Notes: generated by a model not told the origin, from the sequence alone. A stretch of 64,000 nucleotides of DNA from Acheta domesticus (GCA_031308135.1 JAHLJT010008756.1:109185112-109249111); one strand, 5' to 3'; shown: positions 48,726 through 61,522, counted from the stretch's first letter. Numbers and translations are program-made.

Positions 48726-49495
48726 TACTGCATATTTTTGAATTTACGGAAAGTATTTGAATGTTTTAGACTTGCTGCTAGTTCATTCCAGGCTTGGATA
48801 GCTGTGATGATGAACGAAGTCGTGTTGGGACGTGGTACACAAAACAGAGCTGAATCCCAAGCTCGATTTAATTTCAGAGGACTGAAGTTACATACAAGGC
48901 GTGTTACATGTGTACCATTGTCTAGAGTAAGCATTTGGAGTTTGTCAAAAAAATCCGATACGTGGTCTTATTTCCTTAGATCAAAAATAAACCGTACGCA
49001 TGCATTTTGGGTTACTTGAAGTTTACGTTGTAATTTAAATGTCATGTTGGTTAAAAGGAAGTCACAATAGTCGAAATGTGGCATAATAAGTGATTTGATG
49101 CGAGTCTCATGTGTTAATTCGTGGGCGTTTCAGCGAATGCATTGAGGCAAAAACTTTAGGACAGATTGAATCTACTTGAGAGTTCCAGCTAAGGGTGTTG
49201 TCGATAAGCACACCTAGGTTCTTGACTTCTGAACACCAAGGTAGAACGGTGTCATTTATATAAATTTTAGACAGAGCAGCAGATGAGATTTTATTCATAG
49301 AGCTTTTCGAACTGATAATCGTGCACTGTGACTTATTTGGATTTAACTGTAAGCCTAGAGAGGCTGCCCAGTCGTTCAGTGTTATCAGTGTAAGTTTTCA
49401 TTAATTTTTTGTGCGAGTGAGAAGAGGTGAGATGGATGACCGCTTAGGTATATCTGAAGATCATCCGCACACATTTGATGACTGCAATATTTAAG
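48726..49495 (-). pseudogene. CR1/Jockey-like LINE, C-terminal half of reverse transcriptase
   Basis: On the minus strand, motif C reads MCADDLQIY (YADD with Tyr to Cys). NPNKSQCTII, then EVKNLGVLIDNTLSW, HFDYCDF, LQVTQNACVRF and IQAWNELAAS follow. This order is typical of CR1/Jockey-type LINEs up to the end of ORF2. Frameshifts and stops are present. The N-terminal part continues beyond the hAT insertion at 51377. Confidence 0.85.
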
Positions 49496-49503
49496 CTCAT
49501 TAC

Positions 49504-51368
49504 TAGGGCCCGGATAATTATGTACTAAAAATTAAGAAAATATGTACATATATATGTATTAAAACGTATAGAAATATGTACTAAAAAGTAAGAAATATGT
49601 AACACTTCAATTATTATGTCAATTCGTTTTAATAATGTACTTTTGCTTAAATGTTGATCTGTGTAGACTTAATATACTCGTAAAGAACAAAATTAAAACA
49701 TAATTCTACTCACAATTCTGTTATTTACAATGGTCTCCGTAAAAAATGAGAAACAAATATTTGTTTCAAATACTTAGAAACTAGCTGAATGTGACGTCGC
49801 CGACGCTTTAAATTACTTTCGGTTGTTTCACTTGTTTTTTTTCTTCTTCTTTCTTCGTCGTCTCCTCCTTCTTCGTCGTCTCCTCCTCCTTCTACGTCGT
49901 CTCCTCCTTCTACGTCGTCTCCTTCTACGTCGTCTCCTCCTACGTCGTCTCCTCCTTCTACGTCGTCACCTCCTTCTACGTCGTCTCCTTTTTCTACGTC
50001 GCCTCCTTTTTCTACGTCGTCTCCTTTTTCTACGTCGTCGTCTTCTACTTCTTCGTTGTCCTCGTTTCTCTATCTTTCTCTTCGTCGGTATTGGTACTGG
50101 AGTTTAATCAACACCACCTACATCTACTTAGGTGACGATTTAGTTCCCGGCATACTTACCAAGATCACAGCGCCAAAACACGAAAAAACCCGGTATTACA
50201 TTTCTTAGAATTGTATAGCCATTTCTGGAAATAAATTATCAGTTCCCCATCACGACGCCGAGACGCGTCGAATGACACCTCGTTTGTCTCCACTAGTGCA
50301 CGGGAAGTAGTCAACCCGTGAGAGATGGAACGGCTCATCCGCAAGCACGCACACGAGAAGTTTACTCAAATACTCTATAGGGATGAATTTTTTCCTATTA
50401 TCTGTCGAAGGCCTTGTACCGACCAAGTGTACCACATCGCATGAAGTCACTAATGTACATTTAAACTTTGTCCCAACATGTCACTGTTCAATGCTATTCG
50501 CGGATTAGGGAATAAAAATTTGGTGGTTGATATTTAATCAACTGACTCGTAGCACAAATTCAGCTTTCTTTAATCATGTTCTTACCCAAGACGCTATTGC
50601 TTGACTTCACTGAAAAGATAAATCAAACTTTGTCTATGGCAAATTCCCAGTCTGCCCATAAGGTTTAAGCCAATCGCCGTGAATTATTTTCTGTCCTTTT
50701 CTTATCTAAATCTGCAGTGTCACATCATGATTTTACTTTAGATTTTCACCTCACAGAGATATTTTACAAACAAGGGTATAGGCTCCAGTGCAACAAACGG
50801 GAAAAGAAAACTGTCAATGGCGCTTTCTGAGTTGTGTAATTTTTGGCGAAGAGCATTCAGATCAAGAGAGACTTCTGAAAAATATGTTGTGGGTGCGAGT
50901 TATCGCTTGCTAGACGTACCATTTTCATACACAAACTTTTTTCTGAGTAGTATTTTGTTCTCTGCTTTACTCGCGCTGAAATCTACACACTGGAAGCTTT
51001 GGAGTGCAACACCATGCCCTTTTGTAGGATTCTGCGTGCTGCAATATCAACATTTTTACGCAATGGCATAGCGCCAATTTAGAGAGGAGGTTGCCGAAAA
51101 ATTGTTTGACAATGCTGAATTGTTTGTCTTGGTTATTCCTTATCAAAAACATGAAGGATAAATGAAGAATTATACAAAAAGAATGCAGAAAAACGAAAAT
51201 ATTAAGAAATATTTAAAAATATGTACTTTCGGGTAAAATATGTAAATATATGTACTAAAAAGTCATCGATTTTCGGCACTAATCGACATGAAACGTAAAT
51301 ATATTGTGGTTCTGACTTGATAGAGTTAACATATGGAAATATGTAATTACATAATTATCCGGGCCCTA
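49504..51368. mobile_element. hAT-type DNA transposon, non-autonomous
   Basis: The 1,865-bp element is flanked by the perfect 8-bp repeat CTCATTAC (49496-49503 and 51369-51376). It has perfect 21-bp inverted ends beginning TAGGGCCCGGATAATTATGT. Eight-bp target repeats and TAGGG-type ends are hallmarks of hAT elements. Inside both ends are repeats of ATATGTACTAAAAAGT, likely subterminal binding sites. No transposase frame is recognisable. It carries a 15-bp-unit minisatellite (49841-50062). It lies in the minus-strand LINE just before motif C, and removing it restores that reading frame. Confidence 0.92.
49841..50062 (+). repeat. Minisatellite, 12/15-bp units, all multiples of three
   Basis: Units of the type CTCCTTCTACGTCGT (15 bp) and CTCCTACGTCGT (12 bp) repeat about 15 times with point changes. 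Because every unit is a multiple of 3, an open frame of Leu and Arg (49823-50107) persists; I regard this as a by-product. Confidence 0.9.
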
Positions 51369-51376
51369 CTCATTAC

Positions 51377-51990
51377 CTACGCCATCATAGATTAAGAAAG
51401 GCAATGGCCCTAACACAGTGCCTTGAGCAACTGCGCGGTTAAGTATCAAGTCACTTGAGCTGTGGCTGCCGGATACAGTAGTAGATACTTTGGGTTCTTG
51501 AAGTTAAGCAATTGAGAAACCATGTACGTGTGTGCTGAGCAAATCCCACGATTTTTAGTTTTGCGAGCGAAACGTATCATGGTCTACTGAATCGAACGCT
51601 TTCCTGAAATCCAGAAGAATCAAAATATTTATATTACTGTAATCTATTGCTGTTCTCGCGTCTTCAATAACGTTTAGTAGCGCGGTTCCAGTATTCTTGC
51701 GGGAACGGAAACCTGATTGCTGATCATTTGAAGTGATTTTATTTGGAGATACTGTTCAGTCTGCTTCCGGACAACTTTTTCGAGTACTTTAGAGATAGTC
51801 AGGAATATGCTAATTGGGCGGTATTCAATAGTGTTTTCGGTTGATGCTCTCTTCGGAATAGGATGCACAAGCACAGTCTTCCAGAATAAAGGATATTGTC
51901 CGCACGTAAGTGAGAAATTTGTTATTCGGTGATGATTGGGTTAGTCACATCTAGGCTATTTTTTAGCAGTTTTGCCCTTATATCATCGGA
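51377..51990 (-). pseudogene. CR1/Jockey-like LINE, N-terminal half of reverse transcriptase
   Basis: On the minus strand one reads HPIPKRAS, then EYRPISIFLTISKVLEKVV, DFRKAFDSVDHD (motif A) and AQGTVLGPLPFLIY (motif B). The frame then reaches DGVGNE at the hAT insertion. Removing the hAT and one 8-bp repeat joins DGVGNE directly to LKYCSHQM in frame. Confidence 0.85.
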
Positions 51991-53936
51991 AACTCAAGCG
52001 TCCGAACTCCATGAAAGTTGGCACTTATAGGTTTTTTACCGAAAATGTTTATGTGTGGTTATTTCTGTTGTAACTCCACTAGATGGCGTTGTAGAACAAA
52101 ACTAAATATTTCACGTCAAATGCAATCTGCAACACTCGGCAGAAGTATCGTTAAATAACTCCTAAGCGAAGCGCTCTACGGCCTTGCAAACTAAAATGTT
52201 GAGGGCTAAGGCCTCAGATAAAAGTTTTTCATATTGTAATCTACAGGAGGAGACCTTCTTGAACATTCTATTACATTTTTGCTGGTCCAGCGCTTCTCGA
52301 TATTATCTCACCTGCTTAGAGACATGCAGAATCTCCAACTAAATGTGAATGAGAGGGACAGAGAGAGATACACACACAGACAGGGACAGAGAGAGACCAA
52401 GAGACAAAGAACGAGAGAGAGAAAAAGGGAGGAAGAGACAGAGAGAAAGGGAGAAGAAAGGGATAAGAGGGAGATTAAGGTCAGAACAACGCCTGTCGGG
52501 CTCCACTTGTCATACAGAAAGCACTTGTTAATACTTTGATCATTCGTAACGAATCTTCATTATGTTGTATTGTGTGGGAATCTTGGAGTTATAGAAGAAA
52601 TGTATGTACATTTTCATTAAATCGAAGAATCTCACGTAGTTATGTTGTAGACTTTGTTGTGTAGCATGATTGGAATATCTAGAATTTTTAGGCACTTAAA
52701 ATTGTTTCACTATTCATATAATTATCAGTATTTATTAATAGTAATATAATTATCGAACGTGTCAACATTTCCCCATTTTAAATGTACTGTGACAAATATT
52801 GTTGAAAATATGACGGCATTACAAGAGGGCCTTATGTACGTCTTCGGATATTGGTCTAGAACAGTGCTTCAATTTCCAGTTGCAATAAGCATACCAATAG
52901 CTCTGTCTCTTTCTCACCGAAACAAAACAAAGAGCAGTGCTGCCCTCATCGCCAGTCCTACACTCCGCTTTGTCGGTTTATACATAATGATAACATTATA
53001 ACTTTGAAGAAAGCCTGTGCTGCCGTAACACCTCTAGATATTTCAACCAATTTTATCGTCCAATTTGATCGATTAATGTGTACAGCCTCAGAATATTCTG
53101 CTAAACGAACCTTCAGACGCGAACTAGCAGTTACATATAAATGTTATTGCACTCGGTAAGTGTAAATTTTGTTTGAATAAATGACGCCTTTTCAGAGCTT
53201 GGAAAAAACTTATCCCACATGTCAACCACAGGTGAGCAGCTTAAAAGTACGTAATGGATACCGTATGGATAGTTAATGATTGGTTTTAACATTGGAATGG
53301 AATCACCACCACCGAAGCATTACAGATAAGCAGTTTGAAGGAGAGACATACACCTCATCGTAAATGAACTGAAGTCGGTGCTGATTGTTTGTTTTGAAAA
53401 TGCCGCATAACGGTCTCCGTCCTTCACCCTGGAGCTCACACTGGCATGCCTACTACAAGGGGATTCCTCCCTGCGTTAAAGGCCACAGCTGCTCGCCTTC
53501 GCTTGCGTGTTCGAGATGTATCGAGCTGTCACGCCGACATCGATTCTTCATCAAGTTCCATTAGCAGCAGGAGCTAAACGAAGTGGTGGGCGCGGGGGCT
53601 GCGGCAGAAGTAATTGCGAGAAAGACCGCCCCTCCCTACATTCTGAGCTTCGCGTGCCTGCACAGGTTTGTTCCTTTCTTAAGCGCCACATACGCTAGAA
53701 GCTCTCAAGCCATATGTTATACATTAGAAGAAGTTTTCTATTATTTCGTTCTGAAACTTTCCAAATATTGCAACGTTATGAAAGAGTGAAGGATCCTTTC
53801 TAACGTATTCCAGATCAGAACTAATCATTTTGCTTTTATTGTATATTTACTCTTTGTAACACGAACAACGCAGGCTAATATTTTCTCAAATGAAAGTTTA
53901 CGGTATAATAACCCCACTCTCTTTTGTTGTTCTTGG
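51991..53936. other. No supported gene
   Basis: It may include the upstream part of the minus-strand LINE at its left edge. The rest has no recognisable frame apart from the simple repeat at 52350-52475. Confidence 0.45.
52350..52475 (+). repeat. (GACAGAGA)-like simple repeat
   Basis: Purine-rich low-complexity tract with GAGA and ACAC runs. The two overlapping frames here are compositional. Confidence 0.85.
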
Positions 53937-54051
53937 TTGAATCGGACGTTTTCAAGTAATAGCTAAGATGTTAGTAGCGCAGAAAATGCAATATTACAAT
54001 ATTACGTAGCTTTTTCCAATAACGCGAGAAAGTAAGTGCTGTGCACCACTA
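53937..54051 (-). repeat. Inverted partner of 47777-47910
   Basis: On the minus strand it reads TAGTGGTGCACAGCACTTAC, then CGCGTTATTGGAAAAAGCTACG, then CTAACATCTTAGCTA. The pair could be the terminal inverted repeats of one element of about 6.3 kb containing the nested LINE and hAT, or two separate copies. I find no clear target repeat outside them. Confidence 0.7.
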
Positions 54052-54418
54052 GTTTTTCAAAACGTCCGTCCGTCTGCGTCTGTGTGTCGCTGAACACGAC
54101 TACTGCCTAAACCTTTGGTAGTATTTTTTCCAAAATAGATGATCCACAGTCGACTCGAGGCTCTGAGAATTCGAAAAACATTCAAAATTTGTGGTACTTT
54201 ACATAAAGCCCCCTGGACATTTTCAAAATGTTCTCAAAGATAATTTCAAATTTTTTCTTAAAATGTTTCGTAAAAATACAGTAAAATACACATATTTAGG
54301 TGGCTTTGGTACGATTTTCACGGTTAATTTTCAGATTTTTGGCGTCATCCTACAATTACAAAATTGGAGATAGACTTTTCCTTGGAATAAATTTGTTCTC
54401 CATTGTGAGTTCTTTCAT
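54052..54418 (-). repeat. 1.55-kb repeat family, inverted 3'-interior fragment
   Basis: AACGTCCGTCCGTC followed by AACACGACTACTGCCTAAAC is the reverse complement of the family's GACG microsatellite and GTTTAGGCGCTAGTGGTGTT segment. The orientation flips at about 54418. Confidence 0.8.
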
Positions 54419-55141
54419 TAGAGCCGTTTTTAAGAAAATGGCGTTTAAGCGCTATTGTAAATACGAAAATTGAAGCTCTTTTTCACGGGAATCTGTTGTG
54501 ATTTTAAAGACGTTCATTAGAAGTCATTTGAAGCATCTTAACTCACAAATATAATAATGTTTACAAATCGCTGGTAATGTGCACATTAAAGGTGTGAGAA
54601 ATCTTTCAAAAAATTGCATTTTCGTAATTTAAAAAAAAACAAAAGAATAGAGCGATATGGCGTTTACATTATCTCACAGAGGCCATTTAGTACTAACTGT
54701 TCCAAAAATTTAAAGAAAAAATTGGGAGCCGTTTTTGAGAAAATTTTGAAGATGACTGGGGGGCTAGTATCCCCAAAAATTAATTAATGTTATTCAAAAT
54801 CTCGAAGCTTAAGCTAGAGGCAGACATACAGCAGTTTCTTGAATTTTAAGGAAATCCTAAGAGTGGTTTAGGCGCTAGTGGTGTTCAAAGACGGACGGAC
54901 GGACAGACAAACGGACGAACGGACGTTTTGTTTTCAATTGGTTTTTCGGTATCAAGAACCCACAAAACAGGGATTCTGGCTACACCACGTGTTAGGGGAT
55001 TTTTTTTCTTAATTTAGCAACTGGTTTTATTCACGTTTTCGTTATCAGGGCTCGGCAATTTATTTTTTCTGCTAACAAATCGCCGTTTTTTGCGAAGCAT
55101 TACATAACTTTTCCTATACTACGTACGTGTATGGGAAAGGA
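54419..55141 (+). repeat. 1.55-kb repeat family, forward 3' half
   Basis: It runs from an internal module (AGCCGTTTTTAAGAAAATGG) through the microsatellite at 54890-54926 to the 3' end CGTACGTGTATGGGAAAGG. It is more diverged than the units near the left of the window. Confidence 0.8.
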
Positions 55142-56015
55142 ACAAAAGCAAGATTTTCTCAAAAGCGGTTCCAAATTTTTTCTTGAAACTTTGGTAGGGA
55201 TGGTGCTAAGTGTACTCTATACCATGACATAAACGTCAGTTTGCTCCATTCTTTTTTTTCAAATATTACAAAAATTCCTTCTTTTTTCCCACTTGTCGCA
55301 GACATACTGAATATTTACATTAGCAATGGTTTGTTCACATTATTATATTTATGAGTACATGTGCTTTGCGTAATGTATACGTTTTAACGAAAACTCATGT
55401 TTTCAATGTAAACTACCTCAGAATTCCACATTTTTAGAAACACTCAAGTGCCATTTGCAAATAAATGGGTCCAAATTATTTTTCAAACTTTTGGAACGGA
55501 AATTGCTAATTGCACTCTTGAATACAGCATAAAGTTCATTTTGGAATATTTTTTGTTCTTCTGAAAATTATAAAAATGTAATTTTTTTAAGGATTTCTCT
55601 CACCGTTAATATTCACATTTCCAGCAGTTTGTAGTCACTATTGTATTTATGAGTTAAAGTGATTCAAATACTTGTAATGAAGGTTTTCAAAATTTCTAAA
55701 ATTTTCAGTGAAAATGAGCTTCAAATTTTGAATGCATAGTAGTGGTTAAACGCCATTTTCTTAAAAAATGGCTCCAAATTTTGTCAAAGAAAATTGCCAT
55801 TTAATTCGAGGTTTTACTATTCTTAAATATTTTTAAAATAATATTCCCGTTCTACTATTATGAAACTGAAAAATAAGAAAATGTCAAAACACTGTACTTT
55901 GGGCGGCGATAGATGGCAGCTGGCAAGAGTAAGTGGCCTATCCTAATGGCTTGCCGAGGCCAAATGAAACAGAAAACTACTACGGTAAAGGCTGTGCCAT
56001 TCACTAACACCATTA
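55142..56015 (-). repeat. 1.55-kb repeat family, inverted 5' half
   Basis: It reads backwards from an internal module to the family's 5' end (minus strand TAATGGTGTTAGTGAATGGC), including GCCAGCTGCCATCTATCGCC. Head-to-head with 54419-55141, it makes a foldback. Confidence 0.8.
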
Positions 56016-57599
56016 TTTTGCTAAATTGCACACCCTGGTGAGGACTGTAAAATGCTATCTTGTTTAATAGGACATTTATCAATCAGGAACGTCGAAAATC
56101 TCTTATATGTTTCATTTAGGTTGACTACAGCTACTGAAGAGAACAAATTCGCAATAGAGTATTGCAGATAAGAAATTAACAATTGAAATTAACTGTTTCA
56201 TTCTTGAAATAATAGTCTCAAATGAGTTAAATCCAAACTTCTCGAATGTCATTGTTTATCGTGGAGCGACGACAGGCGAAACCCAACGTTGCTGTGACTG
56301 GGAGAGGAATCGCTGCAAACTGGATGCAGAACGGAAATATTGTTACAGTTTCCTTACAAGATAGTTTGAAAAAAGTGGGGAAGTCCGTAAAGGTTGATAA
56401 GAAATTTATTGCTTTGCCGGAATTTGTGTACCACCCATTCCCCCTTTCTATTGTATATTTTCATTTTCTGCTTATATTAGTTAAGAATAAAAATATTGAA
56501 ATCTCTCATCTTTAATATAGATTAGGTGACAAAGCCCCAGTGTATTAATTGTTAAACCAGGATCAAGTTAAAAGTTTTTTTTTTCATTTTCTTCTTCTTT
56601 CTTTTTTGTTTTTTGATCTTCTTTCTTCTTCTACTTCATCTTTCTCTTCATCTTCATTAGTACCTTCTTTTCTTTCGTCTTTTCTTTCATCAATTCGTCA
56701 TCTGATTGTTTTGCTTTACATCTTTGTTCTTAACATTATCAAATGCAGAACAATTAGTTTATAGGTTAAATTAGACATAAATTAAGCCGTAGCTCGCTCT
56801 TTGTCAGAGTAATAAGGTTCAAGGGAAAAATTCAGTACAACGGAAATTAGTCTATCTATTCGTAAAATACTTTTCACTGCTTGATTACTGTACCACGAGG
56901 GTCGTGTAATATAACTGTTAATTTTTTTATGTATATCAAGCCATCCATAGTGCTTTTTTTCAATTTGATAGCCTTCGGGGTTGGAAATAATTAGCGCGAA
57001 TCAGTCGTCGACTAACAAAAACACTATTCCTTGTTTTTCCATCATCAATGAAAGGGAACGCTGCAGCTGTAATTAAATACAAATTGTGGATCACATTCTC
57101 CGAGAAACTGAAACTAGGTTTATATAAACAATGTGAAATACTAACATATTTTCAAAACTTCATGAACAAAACATGCATGTTACAACTCTTCAGTTATTAT
57201 TTGTTTTTTCTACATTGAGCAAGTGCTCAATGTAAAATATATATTGAAAATATAAAGGGAATTCTCTACAGTCATCCACAGATGACACAGCAAGAACGGT
57301 AAGATTGTTTAGTCCAAAACACACATGGATGTCATATAAATTCGATATTCAAAACCACTTCAGTCAAACAAAAATAAGATTTGAGAAGGCGATTGAATTA
57401 ACGAGATTTTTAAGCAATGTGTAACTTCGTAACGGTGGCACAACCTTCCACAGAATGGAAAGCAAAAAGAGAATACTGTGTTTACCTCAACGAAGTCTGC
57501 AAAGTTGCTGTGCCATTACGAATAAAGTAATGCAAACAAAGCCACAATAAACAATTTAAATAACAACACGAACGAAATTAGAGGAGCAGATGAGGACAA
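56016..57599. other. No supported gene; TTC-rich tract at 56575-56690
   Basis: The 89-residue frame at 56246-56515 has no motif I recognise. A T/C-rich stretch of TTC words lies at 56575-56690. Confidence 0.5.
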
Positions 57600-58130
57600 C
57601 GCAGACCACGGAACCGCAGTAAGATGTTTTATAAATACCGCCGCCAGCCGCGACGCACAACTTTTGGGGTGGCAGTTCAATTCCAGGCCGGCTGGGATTA
57701 AATTTCCCCGCCCCGCCTTGTCTCGCCGCCCCCTCGACCCCGCTCCGTCCCCCTCCCGCCCCCGCCGGGCCCCGGGGGCAGGCGAGCGACAATTTTCTTT
57801 CCACCCGCGGCGACTTTAAAATGGGACCAAGTTCATGCGAAGTTGCGTCAAATAAATATCCCGCGTTGTCGAGGTTTTGTAAAGAATCAAAGTAAACCAG
57901 TGGAGCGAGCGGAGTGAAGTTTCCTTTCCCGGGCCTTGCTCTTTCTCTTCGCGACCCCCCTCAACCCCTCGACGCCCGCGACCCATCCCCCCCTTCCCGG
58001 CGCCTGCCTCCGGAGGCAGAGTTGGTGAAAGAGCGCGTTCTGGCCGCTGGGGCGAAGAATACAGCACCGCCGCGCCGCCCGCCTGGGGTCTGGGTCTGGG
58101 CTGAATTCACTGCATGCGAAGGCAGCAGCG
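57600..58130. promoter_or_regulatory. CpG-island-like region with TATA-like box
   Basis: A clear GC-rich block with many CpG dinucleotides. TTTTATAAATACC (57625-57637) at its left edge resembles a TATA box. Frames of 70-100 residues occur on both strands without recognisable domains. Of the islands in the window this looks most like a host promoter or first exon, but I cannot define a transcript. Confidence 0.35.
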
Positions 58131-61100
58131 ACAGACTTAATGCATTCACCCTCTCCCTTCCACGTGCGAGCACGGAAAGTGCGAATGAATTGACGAAAAA
58201 AATATTTCGGGAATAGTGATGGAAGTAATGCAGGTGTTATAACGCTACATTCATAGGTTTTCTTTCTATTACATTCGTCTAAAAAATTTACTTTTTTCTT
58301 TCACAAGAATGAAAATAACAGATTATAGAAGTATTTTTCAAATTAAATTAAAATATCATTTCAGTTTTCCACATCGGGTAGGATTTTTGTGTGATATTCA
58401 TTTGAACGTTTTATAATTTTTAATAATATCAATAGCTAGTTATCCTGAATGATAAACTACTCGTCCGGACTTACATTGATCACTACACATTCTGTACTCA
58501 CAAGGTGACAATAATGACTTTTGGGCATATTCTGTATTTGGAATATCTCTCTTCTTGGTCCGACAGCAGTCAGCCAACATATTAGAACTACACTTACCTT
58601 AGTACATGTTTTCCAGTGGAGAAACTTACTGATAAACACGCTCACCTTGCTGATCGCTGACAGCTCCAAGATTTCCCGGCTGAAGTCTAAGTAAGAATCC
58701 AAGAAGTGAATTTTCAAAGACATGTTACATCCAGTAGCTTTAGAAGAATGCAGAAGATGAGACATTATGTCCGATAGTTTTCTGCTTTATGGCTTCCAAG
58801 GAAATTACAAAATAAATTTCTGAAAGACATCCAGGCTGCGTTTTCCAGTAGATTTAACAGTGCTTCAAAATGTTCACCAGCCGTTAATGACCGTATTGTG
58901 GTCCTAGAAAAACCCTTTCTCATTTTATCGTCACTTACTTTAGGACAATTTGATTTCAAGTACAAGAATCCACCGGAAAGTTTATCCATAATTTTTACGA
59001 AATTGTTCTGTCTTCCTAATTTAATATGCTAATATAATATTTAATTTTATTTAATGTGCTAATATAATATTTATTATAATTACATATAAAAATATATGTA
59101 ATATATTTTTCAAGATTCACCAAATGAACCTGAGACACACTTTTCTGATCAAGGATACGAAATTTCTTTATTATTTGTCAAACAGAAATAACAATCACTT
59201 GGATGATACTTCGGTTTCCTGCAAATCATAGAGTTACAAGAGGCATATGATGTGTACCATATTTCTAAAAAGACAACAGCTTAAATATACAAACTTATAC
59301 TTGGGGCTCAGCTCTTTTGAAAATCACGAACTTGACAGCGAAAGTAATGTTGACAACACTTTTTCGCAAGTGGAGTAAAAATTGGCCTCTGAGTCTTTCA
59401 AGTCATATCGCCTCGAAGCCAGTATCTGCATCGTTTATACACGTGCTTGGCTTGACGAATGTACAAAACACTAAAATGCAGCTTGTCGAGTACACTTCTA
59501 AAAAAAAGCAAGAAAATATATCACTAGTGATAATCGAACTAGAAGGTCATAAACACCTCAATACTGACACATCGCAATGGTAAATTAACTGGTCAAAATA
59601 CGAATGAACTTGCAAAGTATTGCCCGTTGGTTTTTCAGCCTACAATTACATATAATTACCTTAAATACTGCTTGAATAAAATAGCTACACTTTCTCGGTA
59701 AAGGTTCCTGTGACAGGTCAATGAGAATGTTAAAAACAGATTTTAAAAAGAAGCTGCCAGAAAAAACTGTGCCGGTTGGGAAAATTCAGATACAAATCTG
59801 AATTTAATATGAAAAAACGCACTACATGCACTAATGATATTTCTTCTGAACCTTCTCGACCAGTTTTACAGGAATGCGGTGTCACGATCTCATATGTTCC
59901 TAGGTCGAACTCAACCGCTGACTGGAGGAGAATTCTAGCGGCTGTTCTGATCGGTAGTTGTATGTGCATCCTCCGTTCAACACCAGACGTACGACAGAGC
60001 AGCGGTCTTTCCTTCGTCTTCCTTGTCCTATCCTCTCCCCTTATTTACACCACACAAGTCGGGATACAAGTCTGAAAACTAGAACGTGACTCGATTGGGG
60101 TGGTGCCTCGCTGGTGTTAGAAGCTTAGTGGTGGTAAACCGCTAACCCACGTGTAGGTCGGCGGCGGATCTCTCCATCCAGCTGTAGATGATCACTGGCA
60201 CCTCCCGCGATAGCAAATACACGCACCACATTTACAGGATAAATGACCTTAGCAGTTGATGCGTCCAGGATCACTAATCCGTGAATCAATGTCGGGTGTT
60301 CCTACATTTGTTGCGGCTATTGCCGACAATACAAGGTTTGTATACTTTGCTTGTAGACTTCGTAACTTCCATTGATCTAACAGATTTTCTCGGGAAAGGA
60401 ACAATACGCAGATTTATTTCAAACCGACTTTTTGGTGCCTTATTTTTAAGACTATATACTAATAGAAATGTGTGTTGGGTTATATGCAAAGTTAACGTAC
60501 TACAGAATGTCAAAGGTAGGTCTATCCAAAAACATGTCAAAAATCAAGTTATGTAGGTATCAACATCTTAGGTTACATTCGGGGCAGAAGTCAACAGAAT
60601 CACAGAAGACATCTGGCACAGAAGCATAAAGTCAATACGAAAAAAATTCTGAATTGACGACTGTCTAGTTTTTGAAAGAGATTTTCATCAGATTTTGGTG
60701 AGCAGAATTTCCATTGAGAGGTTAGATGTGGAATCGATTACTAAATCACCCTACAGAAACAACAATACTAATCGTAACTATTTCGTCAACTAACCACAAT
60801 AAAACTCATATGATAAATAGACAAAAATTAATATACAATAGAGAAACAAAATGAAACAGGAGAATAAGAAAAACCTGACAAGTATAAAAAACAAACATGA
60901 TCAAGATGGATATACGAGAATATATTTAACTTGTGCAATTGTTTTAACACATTATTGCAGACAGAAATACATCGTATGATTGCAACGATCAAGTACTGAA
61001 AAGCTCTATAAGTCTCTTTGCGGAATCGCTGATCCGTCAAATGATTGCTAACATAATCTCCGACTGATGACAGACCTTTATGAAACTACCTTTATTAATC

Positions 61101-61471
61101 ACTCTTAAGTACTTCTGCGCAATTCTTCATTACTTAGCGATTACAAACGTATTCCCCACCCAGTGATCTTTTGTAGTAGCGAGGGATTATAATTTTTAAC
61201 AGCATGAATCCCTTTAGTATGTACGCAAAAACTCAATTTTGAGCCTACACGCTAAGCACATTACGCAAAAGTCATAGCGGAAAAAACGCTATTCCATCAG
61301 AATTAGCAAATTGTAATCACGTGACTTGTGTCACAACATTAAATCATGTGATCACGCTAATATGATATATGTTTCCCAACTGTAGCAGCAGAGTGTACTG
61401 TTGTATTCCCATGACACAAGTATGAGATAGAAAAATTTACAAATGTAATTATACCTATATTTAATGGTAAT

Positions 61472-61474
<3 letters not shown>
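58131..61474. other. No supported gene
   Basis: AT-rich DNA. Frames of 70-102 residues (for example 58457-58765 minus, 59317-59583, 59776-60075) have no recognised motif. A moderately GC-rich patch at 60080-60220 is unassigned. Confidence 0.45.

Positions 61475-61515
<41 letters not shown>
61475..61515. repeat. (TA)n array at left edge of the Helitron-like element
   Basis: About 20 TA units, followed by ATATACACTAGCTGACGCC, the left terminus of the element. Confidence 0.95.
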
Positions 61516-61520
<5 letters not shown>

Positions 61521-61522
61521 CA

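Noticed and set aside
49823..50107. 94-residue Leu/Arg-rich protein
   Set aside because: It is the translation of a minisatellite whose units happen to be multiples of three.
52279..52539. 86-residue Arg/Glu-rich coiled-coil-like frame
   Set aside because: It arises from the GACAGAGA simple repeat.
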